Source: Elusimicrobiota bacterium
Lineage (GTDB): Bacteria > Elusimicrobiota > Elusimicrobia > UBA1565
Reading direction: 5' to 3'
DNA length: 48,070 bases
NCBI GenBank assembly: GCA_003450735.1
Contig: DMEZ01000049.1
Location: forward strand, 1-48,070
The notes under the pieces are model-generated. The model did no database searches and had not been told where the DNA came from. It worked only from the letters and a program-made list of their open reading frames with translations. How positions within the stretch are numbered: position 1 is the first letter of the stretch; each line of letters begins with the position of its first letter. The position numbers were made by a program, and so were the translations under genes. Positions 24,008 to 31,104 of the stretch are shown piece after piece.

Positions 24008-24315
24008 CGTTTCTTCTTCTTCGGAGGCTCGAAGAGGTAGACGTACTCGTCCTTGCGGCGGTAGTCGATCACGTCCCGCGCCGCCTTCTCGAGGGCCCGC
24101 TCGTCCTTGCCGATGGCTCCGGTCTGCCTGCGAAGGTCGCGCTCCTCCTCTTTGAGGTGCGCGATCTCCCGGTTGAGCTTGCGCAAGAGCAGGGTCTGGC
24201 GCACCAGGCGGCGGAAGCCGCTGTTGCCGAACAGGAGCCCGGCGGCCAGCAGAACAAGAAAAACGACGGCCCAGCGGCGCTTCAGCCAGGCGGAGGCCGA
24301 AGCGCCGCTGGGCAT
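24004..24315 (-). CDS. ftsB: Septum formation initiator FtsB/DivIC
   Basis: FtsB is a bitopic divisome protein that joins FtsL and FtsQ and helps activate septal peptidoglycan synthesis. The 103-residue protein has a short cytoplasmic basic head, one span (about 15-30, WAVVFLVLLAAGLLFG), then a periplasmic coiled coil (LLRKLNREIAHLKEEERDL) and a conserved ARDVIDYRRKDEYVYLF end, close to the family's typical tail. A lysine run closes the protein. The gene lies 4 nt after enolase, a pairing (eno-ftsB) common across bacteria. Confidence 0.92.
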   Translation of the reverse strand: MPSGASASAWLKRRWAVVFLVLLAAGLLFGNSGFRRLVRQTLLLRKLNREIAHLKEEERDLRRQTGAIGKDERALEKAARDVIDYRRKDEYVYLFEPPKKKKR

Positions 24316-24319
24316 CAGG

Positions 24320-25627
24320 TCAAGCGCAGCAGCAGGCGCAGGTCACGCGGGCCGGCTTGAAGGCCCGGTCCTTGGCGTAGACCGCCTTGCGGCCGAGCTC
24401 TCCGTGGATGCGCAGCAGCTGGTTGTACTTCGCGAGGCGCTCGGAGCGGCAGGGCGCGCCGGTCTTGATGGCGCCGGTGTTCAAGGCCACCGCGAGGTCG
24501 GCGATGTAGGCGTCCTCGGTCTCCCCGGAGCGGTGCGAGATGACGGTGGAGAAGCCCGACTCGTGCGCCCGCAGGACGGCCCCGACGGTCTCCGTCACGG
24601 TGCCGATCTGGTTGAGCTTGATGAGGATGGCGTTCGCCGCCCGCTCGCAGATGCCCCGCTCGAGGCGCTCGAGGTTGGTGACGAAGATGTCGTCGCCGAT
24701 GATGCGCGCCCTGGAGCCGATGGAGGCGGTGAGCTGGCTCCAGCCGTCCCAGTCGTCCTCGGCGAGAGGGTCTTCGAGGGAGAGGAAGGGGTACTTGGAC
24801 AGCCAGGAGGCGTAGACCTCGGTGAGCTTCCCGCTGGAGAGGCTCTTCTTGTCGAAGCGGTAGACGCCGTCCTTATAGAACTCGCTGGCGGCCGCGTCGA
24901 GGGCGAGCTTCACGGCCCCGGAGTGCCCGGCCTTCTCGATGGCCTCGAGGATGGCCTCGACCGCCTGGGCGTTCGAGGAGAACTTCGGGGCGAAGCCGCC
25001 CTCGTCGCCCACCGCCGTCACCTGGCCCCGGGAGGCGAGGAGCTTCTTGAGGTGCTGGTAGACCTCGGCGCCCATGCGCATCGCCTCGGGGAAGGAATGG
25101 GCCCCCACCGGGACGATCATGAACTCCTGGATGTCGAGGCCGCTGTCGGCGTGCTTGCCGCCGTTGATGATGTTCATCATCGGGGCCGGGAGGACGTACT
25201 CCTTGTCCTTGATGCCGTACGTCTTGCGCAGGTGCTGGTAGAGGGGCTTCCCGGCCGAAGCGGCCGCCGCGCGGGAGACGGCCATGGAGACGCCGAGGAT
25301 GGCGTTGGCGCCGAACTTGGACTTGGCCGGGGTGCCGTCGAGCCGGACCATCTTCGCGTCCACGGCCTCGAGATCGTCCGCGTCCATCCCCTTGACGGCC
25401 TTGAAGAGGGTCGAGACGTTGTTGACCGCCTTGAGCACGCCCTTGCCCAGGAAGCGCTTCGCGTCGCCGTCGCGCAGTTCCAGGGCTTCGTGCTCGCCGG
25501 TCGAGGCGCCGCTCGGCACCGCCGCGCGCCCGAACGAGCCGTCCGAGAGGAGCGCGTCCACCTCGACCGTGGGGAAGCCCCGGGAGTCGAGGATCTCACG
25601 CGCGGAAATCGTCTTGATCTTGGCCAT
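24320..25627 (-). CDS. eno: Enolase with a cysteine-rich C-terminal tail
   Basis: Enolase interconverts 2-phosphoglycerate and phosphoenolpyruvate. The 435-residue protein has all landmarks: AREILDSRGFPTVEVD at the start, SGASTGEHEALELRDGD, PMMNIINGGKHAD, GDEGGFAP, metal-ligand SLEDPLAEDDWDGW, GDDIFVTN, ILIKLNQIGTVTET, and SHRSGETED. The end is odd: after the normal ARV the chain closes with TCACCCA, four cysteines in seven residues, which enolases do not need for catalysis. It follows the phosphohexomutase gene by 1 nt and precedes ftsB by 4 nt. Confidence 0.96.
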   Translation of the reverse strand: MAKIKTISAREILDSRGFPTVEVDALLSDGSFGRAAVPSGASTGEHEALELRDGDAKRFLGKGVLKAVNNVSTLFKAVKGMDADDLEAVDAKMVRLDGTPAKSKFGANAILGVSMAVSRAAAASAGKPLYQHLRKTYGIKDKEYVLPAPMMNIINGGKHADSGLDIQEFMIVPVGAHSFPEAMRMGAEVYQHLKKLLASRGQVTAVGDEGGFAPKFSSNAQAVEAILEAIEKAGHSGAVKLALDAAASEFYKDGVYRFDKKSLSSGKLTEVYASWLSKYPFLSLEDPLAEDDWDGWSQLTASIGSRARIIGDDIFVTNLERLERGICERAANAILIKLNQIGTVTETVGAVLRAHESGFSTVISHRSGETEDAYIADLAVALNTGAIKTGAPCRSERLAKYNQLLRIHGELGRKAVYAKDRAFKPARVTCACCCA

Positions 25628-25628
25628 G

Positions 25629-27113
25629 CTATCGCTTCTCCTTGGCGAACACGATCTTCTTGCCCTCCGCCACCAGGGCGTCCACGTCCTTCTTGTTGAA
25701 AGCTTCCACGTAGAGCCGCACGACGGGCTCGGTGCCCGAGAGGCGCAGACCCAGCCAGCGGCCGTCCTTGAGCACGAACTTGAAGCCGTCCGTCTCGTCG
25801 ATGCGCCACACCGACGCGCCGCCCAGCACCGTCGGGGGCTTGAGCTTGAGGCGGTCGTTGAGCTCCTTCGCGAAGACCAGGTTCTCCAGATGGAAGTTCA
25901 CCCGGACGTTGTGGAAGGCGCCGTGCTTCTTGTGGAGCTCCTCGCGGATCTTCGCGAGGGGCTTGCGCTCGAAAGCCACGAGCTCGGCCATGAGCAGGCA
26001 GGCGAGCGGCCCGTCCTTCTCGGGCACGTGGCCGGCGATGGAGAGGCCGCCGGACTCCTCGCCGCCGATGAGGAAGCCGCCGCCCCGCAGGAGGTCGCCG
26101 ATGAACTTGAAGCCCACCGGCGTCTCGCGCACGCGCAGGCCGTGGGACTTCGCGACCGCGTCCACGAAGTGCGAGGTCATGAGGCTGCGCGCCACGCTCC
26201 CCTTCATGCCCCGGTTGACGACCAGGTGGTGCAGGGCGAGGGCCAGCACGTCGTTGGGCGGGATCCACACGCCGCCGGCGTCCATGATGCCGAAGCGGTC
26301 GGCGTCGCCGTCGCAGGAGAGGCCCAGGTGGAGCTTCTTCTTCTTGACGGCGTCGGCGAGGCCGACGAGGATCTCCGGGGAGGGCTCGGAGGAGTGTCCA
26401 CCGAAGAGCACGTCCCGCTCCTCGTGGAGGCTGGTGACCTGCATCCCGCATTCCTCGAGGAAGGGGCGCAGGTAGTTGCGGGCGGCCCCGCCCAGGGAGT
26501 CCACGCCGACCTTGAGCTTGGCGGCCTTGAGACGCTTGAGGTCGAGCAGGCCCCGGAGCTTCTTGAAATACGGGGTGCGGAAATCCGTGCGGACGATCCA
26601 GCCGTCGCGCAAAGCCTTGTCGTAAGGCATGTGCCGGATGGTGTGCTGGCTGAGGATGGCCAGGCGCCGCTCGATGTCCGCGGTCACCTCCGGGGTGGCC
26701 GGCCCGCCCCAGTAGGGGGTCCACTTGTAGCCGTTGTACTGGGCGGGGTTGTGGCTGGCGGTGATGACCACGCCGCCGATGGCTTTGTGGTCGAGCACGG
26801 CCCAGGCCAGGGCCGGGGTCGGGGTCTCCGAATCGGCCAGGAAGACCCGTATGCCGCTCGCGGCGAACACCTCCGCGGCCTCCCGGGCGAACTCCTCCGA
26901 GAAGAAGCGGGTATCGTAGCCGATGACCACCAGCGGGGGCTGGGAGGTCTGCTCGGAGCCGGCGTGCAGGCCGTACTCCGGGCTGAAGAAGCCGTACTCC
27001 AAGTTCTCCTTGATGTGACCGGCGATGACGTGGGTCAGCTTCCGGACATTCTCGAAGGTGAACTCGTCAGCGAAGATGGCGCGCCAACCGGATGTTCCGA
27101 ATCTGATGGACAT
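25629..27113 (-). CDS. Phosphoglucomutase/phosphomannomutase family protein
   Basis: Alpha-D-phosphohexomutases move phosphate between C1 and C6 of hexoses. The 494-residue protein (from ATG 27113) opens with RFGTSGWRAIFAD. It has the phosphoserine loop TASHNPAQYNGYKW, metal loop CDGDADRFG, sugar loop GGEESGG and the phosphate-binding SGTEPVVRLY near the C-terminus. All four active-site elements are intact. It could supply glucose 1-phosphate or mannose 1-phosphate for envelope sugars or serve in central metabolism. ATG 27113 was chosen over TTG 27131 because relatives start right before RFGTSGWR and a promoter -10 box overlaps the upstream codons. Confidence 0.92.
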   Translation of the reverse strand: MSIRFGTSGWRAIFADEFTFENVRKLTHVIAGHIKENLEYGFFSPEYGLHAGSEQTSQPPLVVIGYDTRFFSEEFAREAAEVFAASGIRVFLADSETPTPALAWAVLDHKAIGGVVITASHNPAQYNGYKWTPYWGGPATPEVTADIERRLAILSQHTIRHMPYDKALRDGWIVRTDFRTPYFKKLRGLLDLKRLKAAKLKVGVDSLGGAARNYLRPFLEECGMQVTSLHEERDVLFGGHSSEPSPEILVGLADAVKKKKLHLGLSCDGDADRFGIMDAGGVWIPPNDVLALALHHLVVNRGMKGSVARSLMTSHFVDAVAKSHGLRVRETPVGFKFIGDLLRGGGFLIGGEESGGLSIAGHVPEKDGPLACLLMAELVAFERKPLAKIREELHKKHGAFHNVRVNFHLENLVFAKELNDRLKLKPPTVLGGASVWRIDETDGFKFVLKDGRWLGLRLSGTEPVVRLYVEAFNKKDVDALVAEGKKIVFAKEKR

Positions 27114-27121
27114 GGGGCTGG

Positions 27122-27150
27122 AATATAACAAAATCCCTTGTAGCGTTCAA
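27122..27150 (-). promoter_or_regulatory. Promoter of the phosphohexomutase-enolase run
   Basis: On the minus strand TTGAAC (27150-27145) and TATATT (27127-27122) are separated by 17 nt, and TG-T precedes the -10 hexamer, giving both a partial -35 (4 of 6) and an extended -10. The start codon at 27113 lies only 8 nt below the -10 box, so the transcript would have almost no leader. The six genes down to 21023 have no other evident promoter. Confidence 0.7.
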
Positions 27151-27164
27151 CGAACATTTGTTCT
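27151..27164. promoter_or_regulatory. GAAC-N4-GTTC palindrome between divergent genes
   Basis: CGAACATTTGTTCT contains the perfect palindrome GAACA-TT-TGTTC and matches the GAAC-N4-GTTC core of Gram-positive type LexA boxes. It lies next to the -35 of the phosphohexomutase promoter and overlaps a possible -10 (TACCAT, 27164-27169) of the plus-strand flavoenzyme. Neither neighbour is a known SOS gene, so a LexA role is uncertain; another repressor with a similar site is equally possible. Confidence 0.35.
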
Positions 27165-27175
27165 ACCATCTGCGC

Positions 27176-28279
27176 GTGCCGAAAACGTTCGACTTGGCCG
27201 TCATCGGGGGCGGGCTTCTGGGGGCGTCGGTGTTCCGGCGCTCCTGCGAGCTCGGGCTGAAGACCCTCCTCGTCGAGAAAGGCCCGCTGGGCGGACGCTC
27301 GAGCGAGGCCTCCCTGGGGCTCTTCTTCGGCGCCCTCCCCCACCTCCCCCGCGACCCGGATGCGGCCTCCGAGCTGGGGAAGGAGGCGGCCCTGACGCTC
27401 GAGCGGTTCCGCCATGCGATGGCCTTGCGCTCGGTCCTCCTGCCCGTCTTCCGCGGCGACGCCCACGACGAGGACTCCCTCGGCGGCCTCCTCGCCCTCG
27501 CCTGGAAGCTGGCGCCCTCCCTCCTGCGCGGCCCGGCCGAGCGCCTCGCCCCCCGGGACGCCCTCGCCCTGGAGCCCGGCCTCGCGCGCAAGGACCTGCT
27601 CTGCGCGTTCCATCTCGACGCATGGACGTTCGACGCCTCGGAGATGGCCCGCCTCTTCTGCGGCGAGGGCCGGGCCTGCGGCGGCCTTTGTCTTCCGGGG
27701 ACCCGGGTCATCGGCCTGAGCCCCGCCCAGGGCGTCTGGACGCTCGCCTGCACGGGCGCGGACGGCTCCTCCGCCTCGCACTCCGCGCGGGCCGTGGTGA
27801 ACGCGGCGGGCGCCTGGGCGGGCCGCGTTGCGGCCCTGGCGGGCCTGGACGTTCCCGACGCCCGTTTCCTCCGGGAAACGTTCCTCGCCCTCCCGGAGAG
27901 CGCCGCCCGGCAATCCCTCATCCGCCTGGGGCCCCGGCCCCTCGGCTTGCGGGCCGGCCCCCGGCCCCTCTTCGGCCCCCTGGGCGAACCTTTCGACGGC
28001 GACCCCGACGAGCGGCACGCTTCCCTGCCCGATGGAGAACGCCTGCTCGCGCTCGCTCGAGGCCTCCTCCCGGGATTGGAAGCTACCGCCTCCCCCCGCG
28101 CCGTCGCGGGCCTCCGGCCGCTCCCCTGGCCGGCCGGCGCGGAGCGCCCCCCCCGGCACTTCAAGGTCTTCCGGGCCGCGCCGGGCTTCCTCTCCGCCGC
28201 CTGCGGAGAGCCCCTGCTCTGCCGGCCGGCGGCGGAGGCCGTCCTCGACGCCCTCCCGCTGCGCAAGGAGAGGGCATGA
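27176..28279 (+). CDS. FAD-dependent oxidoreductase (DAO family, GlpA/GlpD-like)
   Basis: The 367-residue protein starts with a Rossmann FAD motif (FDLAVIGGGLLGASVFRRS, then LLVEKG). Matching the DAO family, it has SEASLGLFFG after it, the VVNAAGAWAGRVAALAG strand and a C-terminal AVAGLRPLPW segment. GlpA/GlpD-type glycerol 3-phosphate dehydrogenases and related amine oxidases share this layout; the length is shorter than GlpD (about 500), so a specific substrate is not assigned. GTG 27176 was chosen as the start; TTG 27158 would add six residues. No clear Shine-Dalgarno is seen at either. It overlaps the next gene by ATGA. Confidence 0.8.
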   Translation: MPKTFDLAVIGGGLLGASVFRRSCELGLKTLLVEKGPLGGRSSEASLGLFFGALPHLPRDPDAASELGKEAALTLERFRHAMALRSVLLPVFRGDAHDEDSLGGLLALAWKLAPSLLRGPAERLAPRDALALEPGLARKDLLCAFHLDAWTFDASEMARLFCGEGRACGGLCLPGTRVIGLSPAQGVWTLACTGADGSSASHSARAVVNAAGAWAGRVAALAGLDVPDARFLRETFLALPESAARQSLIRLGPRPLGLRAGPRPLFGPLGEPFDGDPDERHASLPDGERLLALARGLLPGLEATASPRAVAGLRPLPWPAGAERPPRHFKVFRAAPGFLSAACGEPLLCRPAAEAVLDALPLRKERA

Positions 28280-29709
28280 GCATCCTGACCGACGAGATCC
28301 AGAGGATCACCGGCGCCTGCACGGAGGACCCCGCCGCCCTGCGCGCCTGCGCCCGCGACCGCTGGCTGCAGACCTTGTGGTGGACTGCCGAGGAGGAGGG
28401 GCTCCACACCCCCGTCGCCATCGCCCGTCCGGAGAGCGAGGAGCAGGTGAGCCGCCTCCTCTCCTGGGCCCACCAGACCGGGACCGTCCTCCTGCCCCGC
28501 GGCGGCGGGACGGGCACCCTCGGAGCCGCGGTCCCCGACGCGGGGTGGGTTGTCCTGGACACGAGCCGCCTGCGCGCCTTCGCGGTCGGGCAGGACGACC
28601 ACGGCCCGGTCGTGCGGGCCGGCGCGGGCTGGGTGGGCGCCGAGCTCGAGGCACGCCTGAACGCCTCGGGGCTCTCCTTGTGCCATTTCCCGGACTCGAT
28701 GGCCGCCTCGACGGTGGGCGGCTGGATCGCCACCCGCTCCTTCGGCCAGCTCTCCATGCGCTACGGGGGCATCGAGCGCCAGGCCCTCTCCGTGCGGGCC
28801 GTCTATCCCGGCGGGGAGGCGCGGGCCGAGGAGCCCTCTCTGCACCTGGGCACGGAGGGCACGATCTCGGTCGTCACCGAGGCATCGCTGCGCTGCCGCA
28901 AGGCCCCGGAAGGCTGGGACGGGGTCGGGGTCCGCTGTTCCTCCATGAGCGAGGCTCTCGGCATCGTCCGAAAAACTCCGGAGCTGCTCGCTCCGCCGAG
29001 CGCCCTCATGGTGCAGGGGCCCTCGGACCTGTATGCGGCCGGCCTGCATTCGGGCTTCCCGGGCCGCTTCTCGGGCGTGAGGGAAGCCCTCGCCGCCTTC
29101 GCCCTGCGCAACCAGGGCCTGCTCGAGCTCGCCCGCAAGGGTCTGGACAAGGACTGGATCCTCTACCTCCTCTTCGAGGACGTGCCCGAGGGGACGGCCG
29201 GCACCGTCCTCCCCCGGCTCGGAGTGCCGCAGGAGAGGGCCTGCCCGAAGCTGGCCCACCTCCTGGGACGCCGAAGCCTCTATTGGGACCCCGGAGTCCA
29301 GGCCCGGACGGTCGAGCGCCGCTGCTTCGCGGACGTCCTGGATGTCTGGAGCCCCTTCGAGCGCCTGCCGGCCCTCGAAAGCGCCATCCGCTCCGCCCTG
29401 GCGAACATCGCCTTCACGACCAGCTTCATCGGCCATTTCGACGAGCGGGGCGCCTGCCTCCAGGTGACCCTGGCCGGCTCGGGGCGCACCCTGGCCGAGA
29501 CCCAGGGCCTCTACGAGTCAGCCTGGCGGGCGGCTCACGAAGCCTGCGTCCGCTTCGGGGTGCGCGCCGCCCACCACCGCGGCGTGGGCCTCGCCCGCCT
29601 CCCCTGGGTCCGCTCCTGCGTAGACCCCGCCTGGCACGAGACCCTCCGCCGCCGCAAGGCCGCCTGCGACCCCAACGGCATCCTGAATCCGAACAAACTG
29701 ATGCTCTAG
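28276..29709 (+). CDS. FAD-binding oxidase, AGPS/GlcD-like
   Basis: The 477-residue protein belongs to the vanillyl-alcohol-oxidase fold group. Its FAD-binding domain has TPVAIARPESEEQVSRLL, PRGGGTGTLGAA and FPDSMAASTVGGWIATRS. The C-terminal half ends with HHRGVGLARLPW and DPNGILNPNKL, which resemble the active-site histidine run of alkyldihydroxyacetonephosphate synthase (AGPS) and the GlcD terminus. AGPS exchanges an acyl for an alkyl chain to start ether lipids; GlcD oxidises glycolate. The histidine pair and the GlpA-like partner lean towards an AGPS-type role, as inference. It starts in an ATGA overlap with the flavoenzyme and is followed by a repeat-bearing promoter. Confidence 0.82.
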   Translation: MSILTDEIQRITGACTEDPAALRACARDRWLQTLWWTAEEEGLHTPVAIARPESEEQVSRLLSWAHQTGTVLLPRGGGTGTLGAAVPDAGWVVLDTSRLRAFAVGQDDHGPVVRAGAGWVGAELEARLNASGLSLCHFPDSMAASTVGGWIATRSFGQLSMRYGGIERQALSVRAVYPGGEARAEEPSLHLGTEGTISVVTEASLRCRKAPEGWDGVGVRCSSMSEALGIVRKTPELLAPPSALMVQGPSDLYAAGLHSGFPGRFSGVREALAAFALRNQGLLELARKGLDKDWILYLLFEDVPEGTAGTVLPRLGVPQERACPKLAHLLGRRSLYWDPGVQARTVERRCFADVLDVWSPFERLPALESAIRSALANIAFTTSFIGHFDERGACLQVTLAGSGRTLAETQGLYESAWRAAHEACVRFGVRAAHHRGVGLARLPWVRSCVDPAWHETLRRRKAACDPNGILNPNKLML

Positions 29710-29713
29710 CGTC

Positions 29714-29781
29714 CTAGGCCCTTGGTCCTATTGCGGCCTGGGCCCTTGGTACTTGCGGGCGCAAGCCCTGGCCGCTATAAT
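29714..29781 (+). promoter_or_regulatory. Promoter of the 398-residue secreted protein with GGGCCC-type sites
   Basis: TTGCGG (29753-29758) and TATAAT (29776-29781) are spaced by 17 nt; the start codon at 29795 is 13 nt below the -10. Upstream lie CTAGGCCCTTGGTCCTATT (29714-29732) and TGGGCCCT (29739-29746), with GGCCCTTGGT twice (29717-29726 and 29741-29750). AGGCCC begins 60 nt and GGGCCC 36 nt before the -10 hexamer, as in the other two promoters of this type. The 33-nt block 29714-29746 has the same motif order and spacing as 31007-31039. Confidence 0.65.
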
Positions 29782-29794
29782 TTACCGAGGCTTT

Positions 29795-30991
29795 ATGATC
29801 CGCCGCGCTCTGGCTCTCGCCGTCCTGCTCTCCGCTCCCCCGGCCGCCGCCTGGGCCGCGGACGCAGGCGCCGCCAACGACCAGTCCGGCGCCGCCGCCC
29901 AGCCCCAGGCCCGCAACCCGGAGTACCTGCCGAGCCCCGACCAGGTCAAGGCCCTCCTCCCCGATTTCGCCCGCAACGACCCCAAGATGTACTTCGCCGA
30001 CGAGATGGGCAACCCGACCACCGACATGAGCAAGGCCGTGAGCGCCTGCAACGACGATCAGCGCATCTGCTACAACGCGAACGTCGGCGACCTCATCGAC
30101 AAGGCCTACAAATCCAACGAGAAGCTCAGCGGCAACGCCGCCTTGCACGAGGCCGCCAGCACGACGGGCGGCACGGTCTGCGACAACGGCGTGCTCGTCT
30201 CGGGCATGGGGCCCTGCCCGCCCGGCGACCAGGAGGAGCAGAAGGGGAGCAAGGATGACTCCAAGAAGTGCGGCACGGAAGGCTGCGCCCCGCTCTCGGA
30301 CGAGACGGTCAAGGAGGAGGGGCTGACCCCCGACTGCCCGAAGTGCATCAAGGGAGAGGACGAAGAGATCGATTTCGACGCCCCGGACGCGGAAGACAGG
30401 CTCAAGGATAAGATCCTGAAGTCCGACCCCGATGAGGAAGAGGACGGCCCCGGCGGCTTCGGCATCATGGGCACGGACAAGACCGACCGCGCGGGCTCGG
30501 ACGGCGGCCAGAACAAGTGGTCGGCGAACCCGACCGACGGCGGCACGAGCGGCAATCCTCAGGGGCAGAAGATGAACCTCCGCAACGCCCCCGGGGACGC
30601 CCTGGCCCAGTACACCAAATCCGTCCTGGACATGATCAGGGGCTCCAAGAACGCCGACGCCGCCACGAGCGTCTCCGAGGATCAGCGCACCTTCATGGCG
30701 GCCAAGCGCATCACCGAGCGCGGCTCCGGCACGGCCGCCCTGCGCCAGCTCGACACCGCGGCGGAGCACTCGAAGCGCGGCGCCTCCCTGCCCTCCGGCG
30801 TCGACAGCGGCACGGAATCCCTCGACGACAGGGTCGCCGCCGAGCAGGACCGGCCCTTCTCCAACAGCGCCATCTACGACCCCGTGCGCGTGCAGTGGGT
30901 CAACCCGAAGTCCCGGACGGAAGGCGAGGAGACCGACCGGGGCACCCACAACAACGCTTTCGGCTCCGCCGCCGTCGTCCCCGTCCGTTAA
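29795..30991 (+). CDS. Secreted cysteine-containing acidic protein of unknown function
   Basis: I do not recognise this 398-residue protein. It has a clear signal peptide (RRALALAVLLSAPPAAAWA) and a hydrophilic, mostly disordered-looking mature chain. Residues from about 75 to 185 carry ten cysteines, in groups such as CNDDQRIC, CDNG...PCPPG, KKCGTEGCAP and DCPKCIKGEDEE, so disulfide bonds or metal binding are likely. The centre is very acidic (GEDEEIDFDAPDAED, DPDEEEDGPGG). The C-terminal third is helical and free of cysteine. ATG 29795 was preferred to upstream starts because the signal peptide begins there and the promoter lies just before it. The downstream neighbour is also a small secreted protein with the same promoter type. 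Confidence 0.8.
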   Translation: MIRRALALAVLLSAPPAAAWAADAGAANDQSGAAAQPQARNPEYLPSPDQVKALLPDFARNDPKMYFADEMGNPTTDMSKAVSACNDDQRICYNANVGDLIDKAYKSNEKLSGNAALHEAASTTGGTVCDNGVLVSGMGPCPPGDQEEQKGSKDDSKKCGTEGCAPLSDETVKEEGLTPDCPKCIKGEDEEIDFDAPDAEDRLKDKILKSDPDEEEDGPGGFGIMGTDKTDRAGSDGGQNKWSANPTDGGTSGNPQGQKMNLRNAPGDALAQYTKSVLDMIRGSKNADAATSVSEDQRTFMAAKRITERGSGTAALRQLDTAAEHSKRGASLPSGVDSGTESLDDRVAAEQDRPFSNSAIYDPVRVQWVNPKSRTEGEETDRGTHNNAFGSAAVVPVR

Positions 30992-31007
30992 CCTTCAATT
31001 AACCTTC
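30988..31007 (+). repeat. Direct repeat TTAACCTTC, 11-nt period
   Basis: TTAACCTTC occurs at 30988-30996 and again at 30999-31007, one helical turn apart, across the stop codon of the preceding gene. It runs straight into the CTAGG block of the next promoter. It could be a protein site or a small local duplication; nothing more can be said from one copy. Confidence 0.4.
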
Positions 31008-31098
31008 TAGGACCCTGGGCCTATTCACGAGTGGGCCCTCAACGGCTCGCGGCTTGGGCCCTTCGCCTCTCCCTGCCAAGGCGCTCGGGAGCTATAAC
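31007..31098 (+). promoter_or_regulatory. Promoter of the 192-residue secreted protein with three GGGCC(C) sites
   Basis: TATAAC (31093-31098) stands 6 nt before the ATG at 31105, so transcription would start at or next to the start codon. Upstream are CTAGGACCCTGGGCCTATT (31007-31025), TGGGCCCT (31032-31039) and TTGGGCCCTT (31054-31063). GGGCC motifs begin at 31017, 31033 and 31056, that is 16 and 23 nt apart and 60 and 37 nt before the -10, identical to the spacing at 19059-19140. No clear -35 hexamer is visible, which fits an activator-dependent promoter. Confidence 0.6.
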
Positions 31099-31104
31099 TA
31101 AGGC

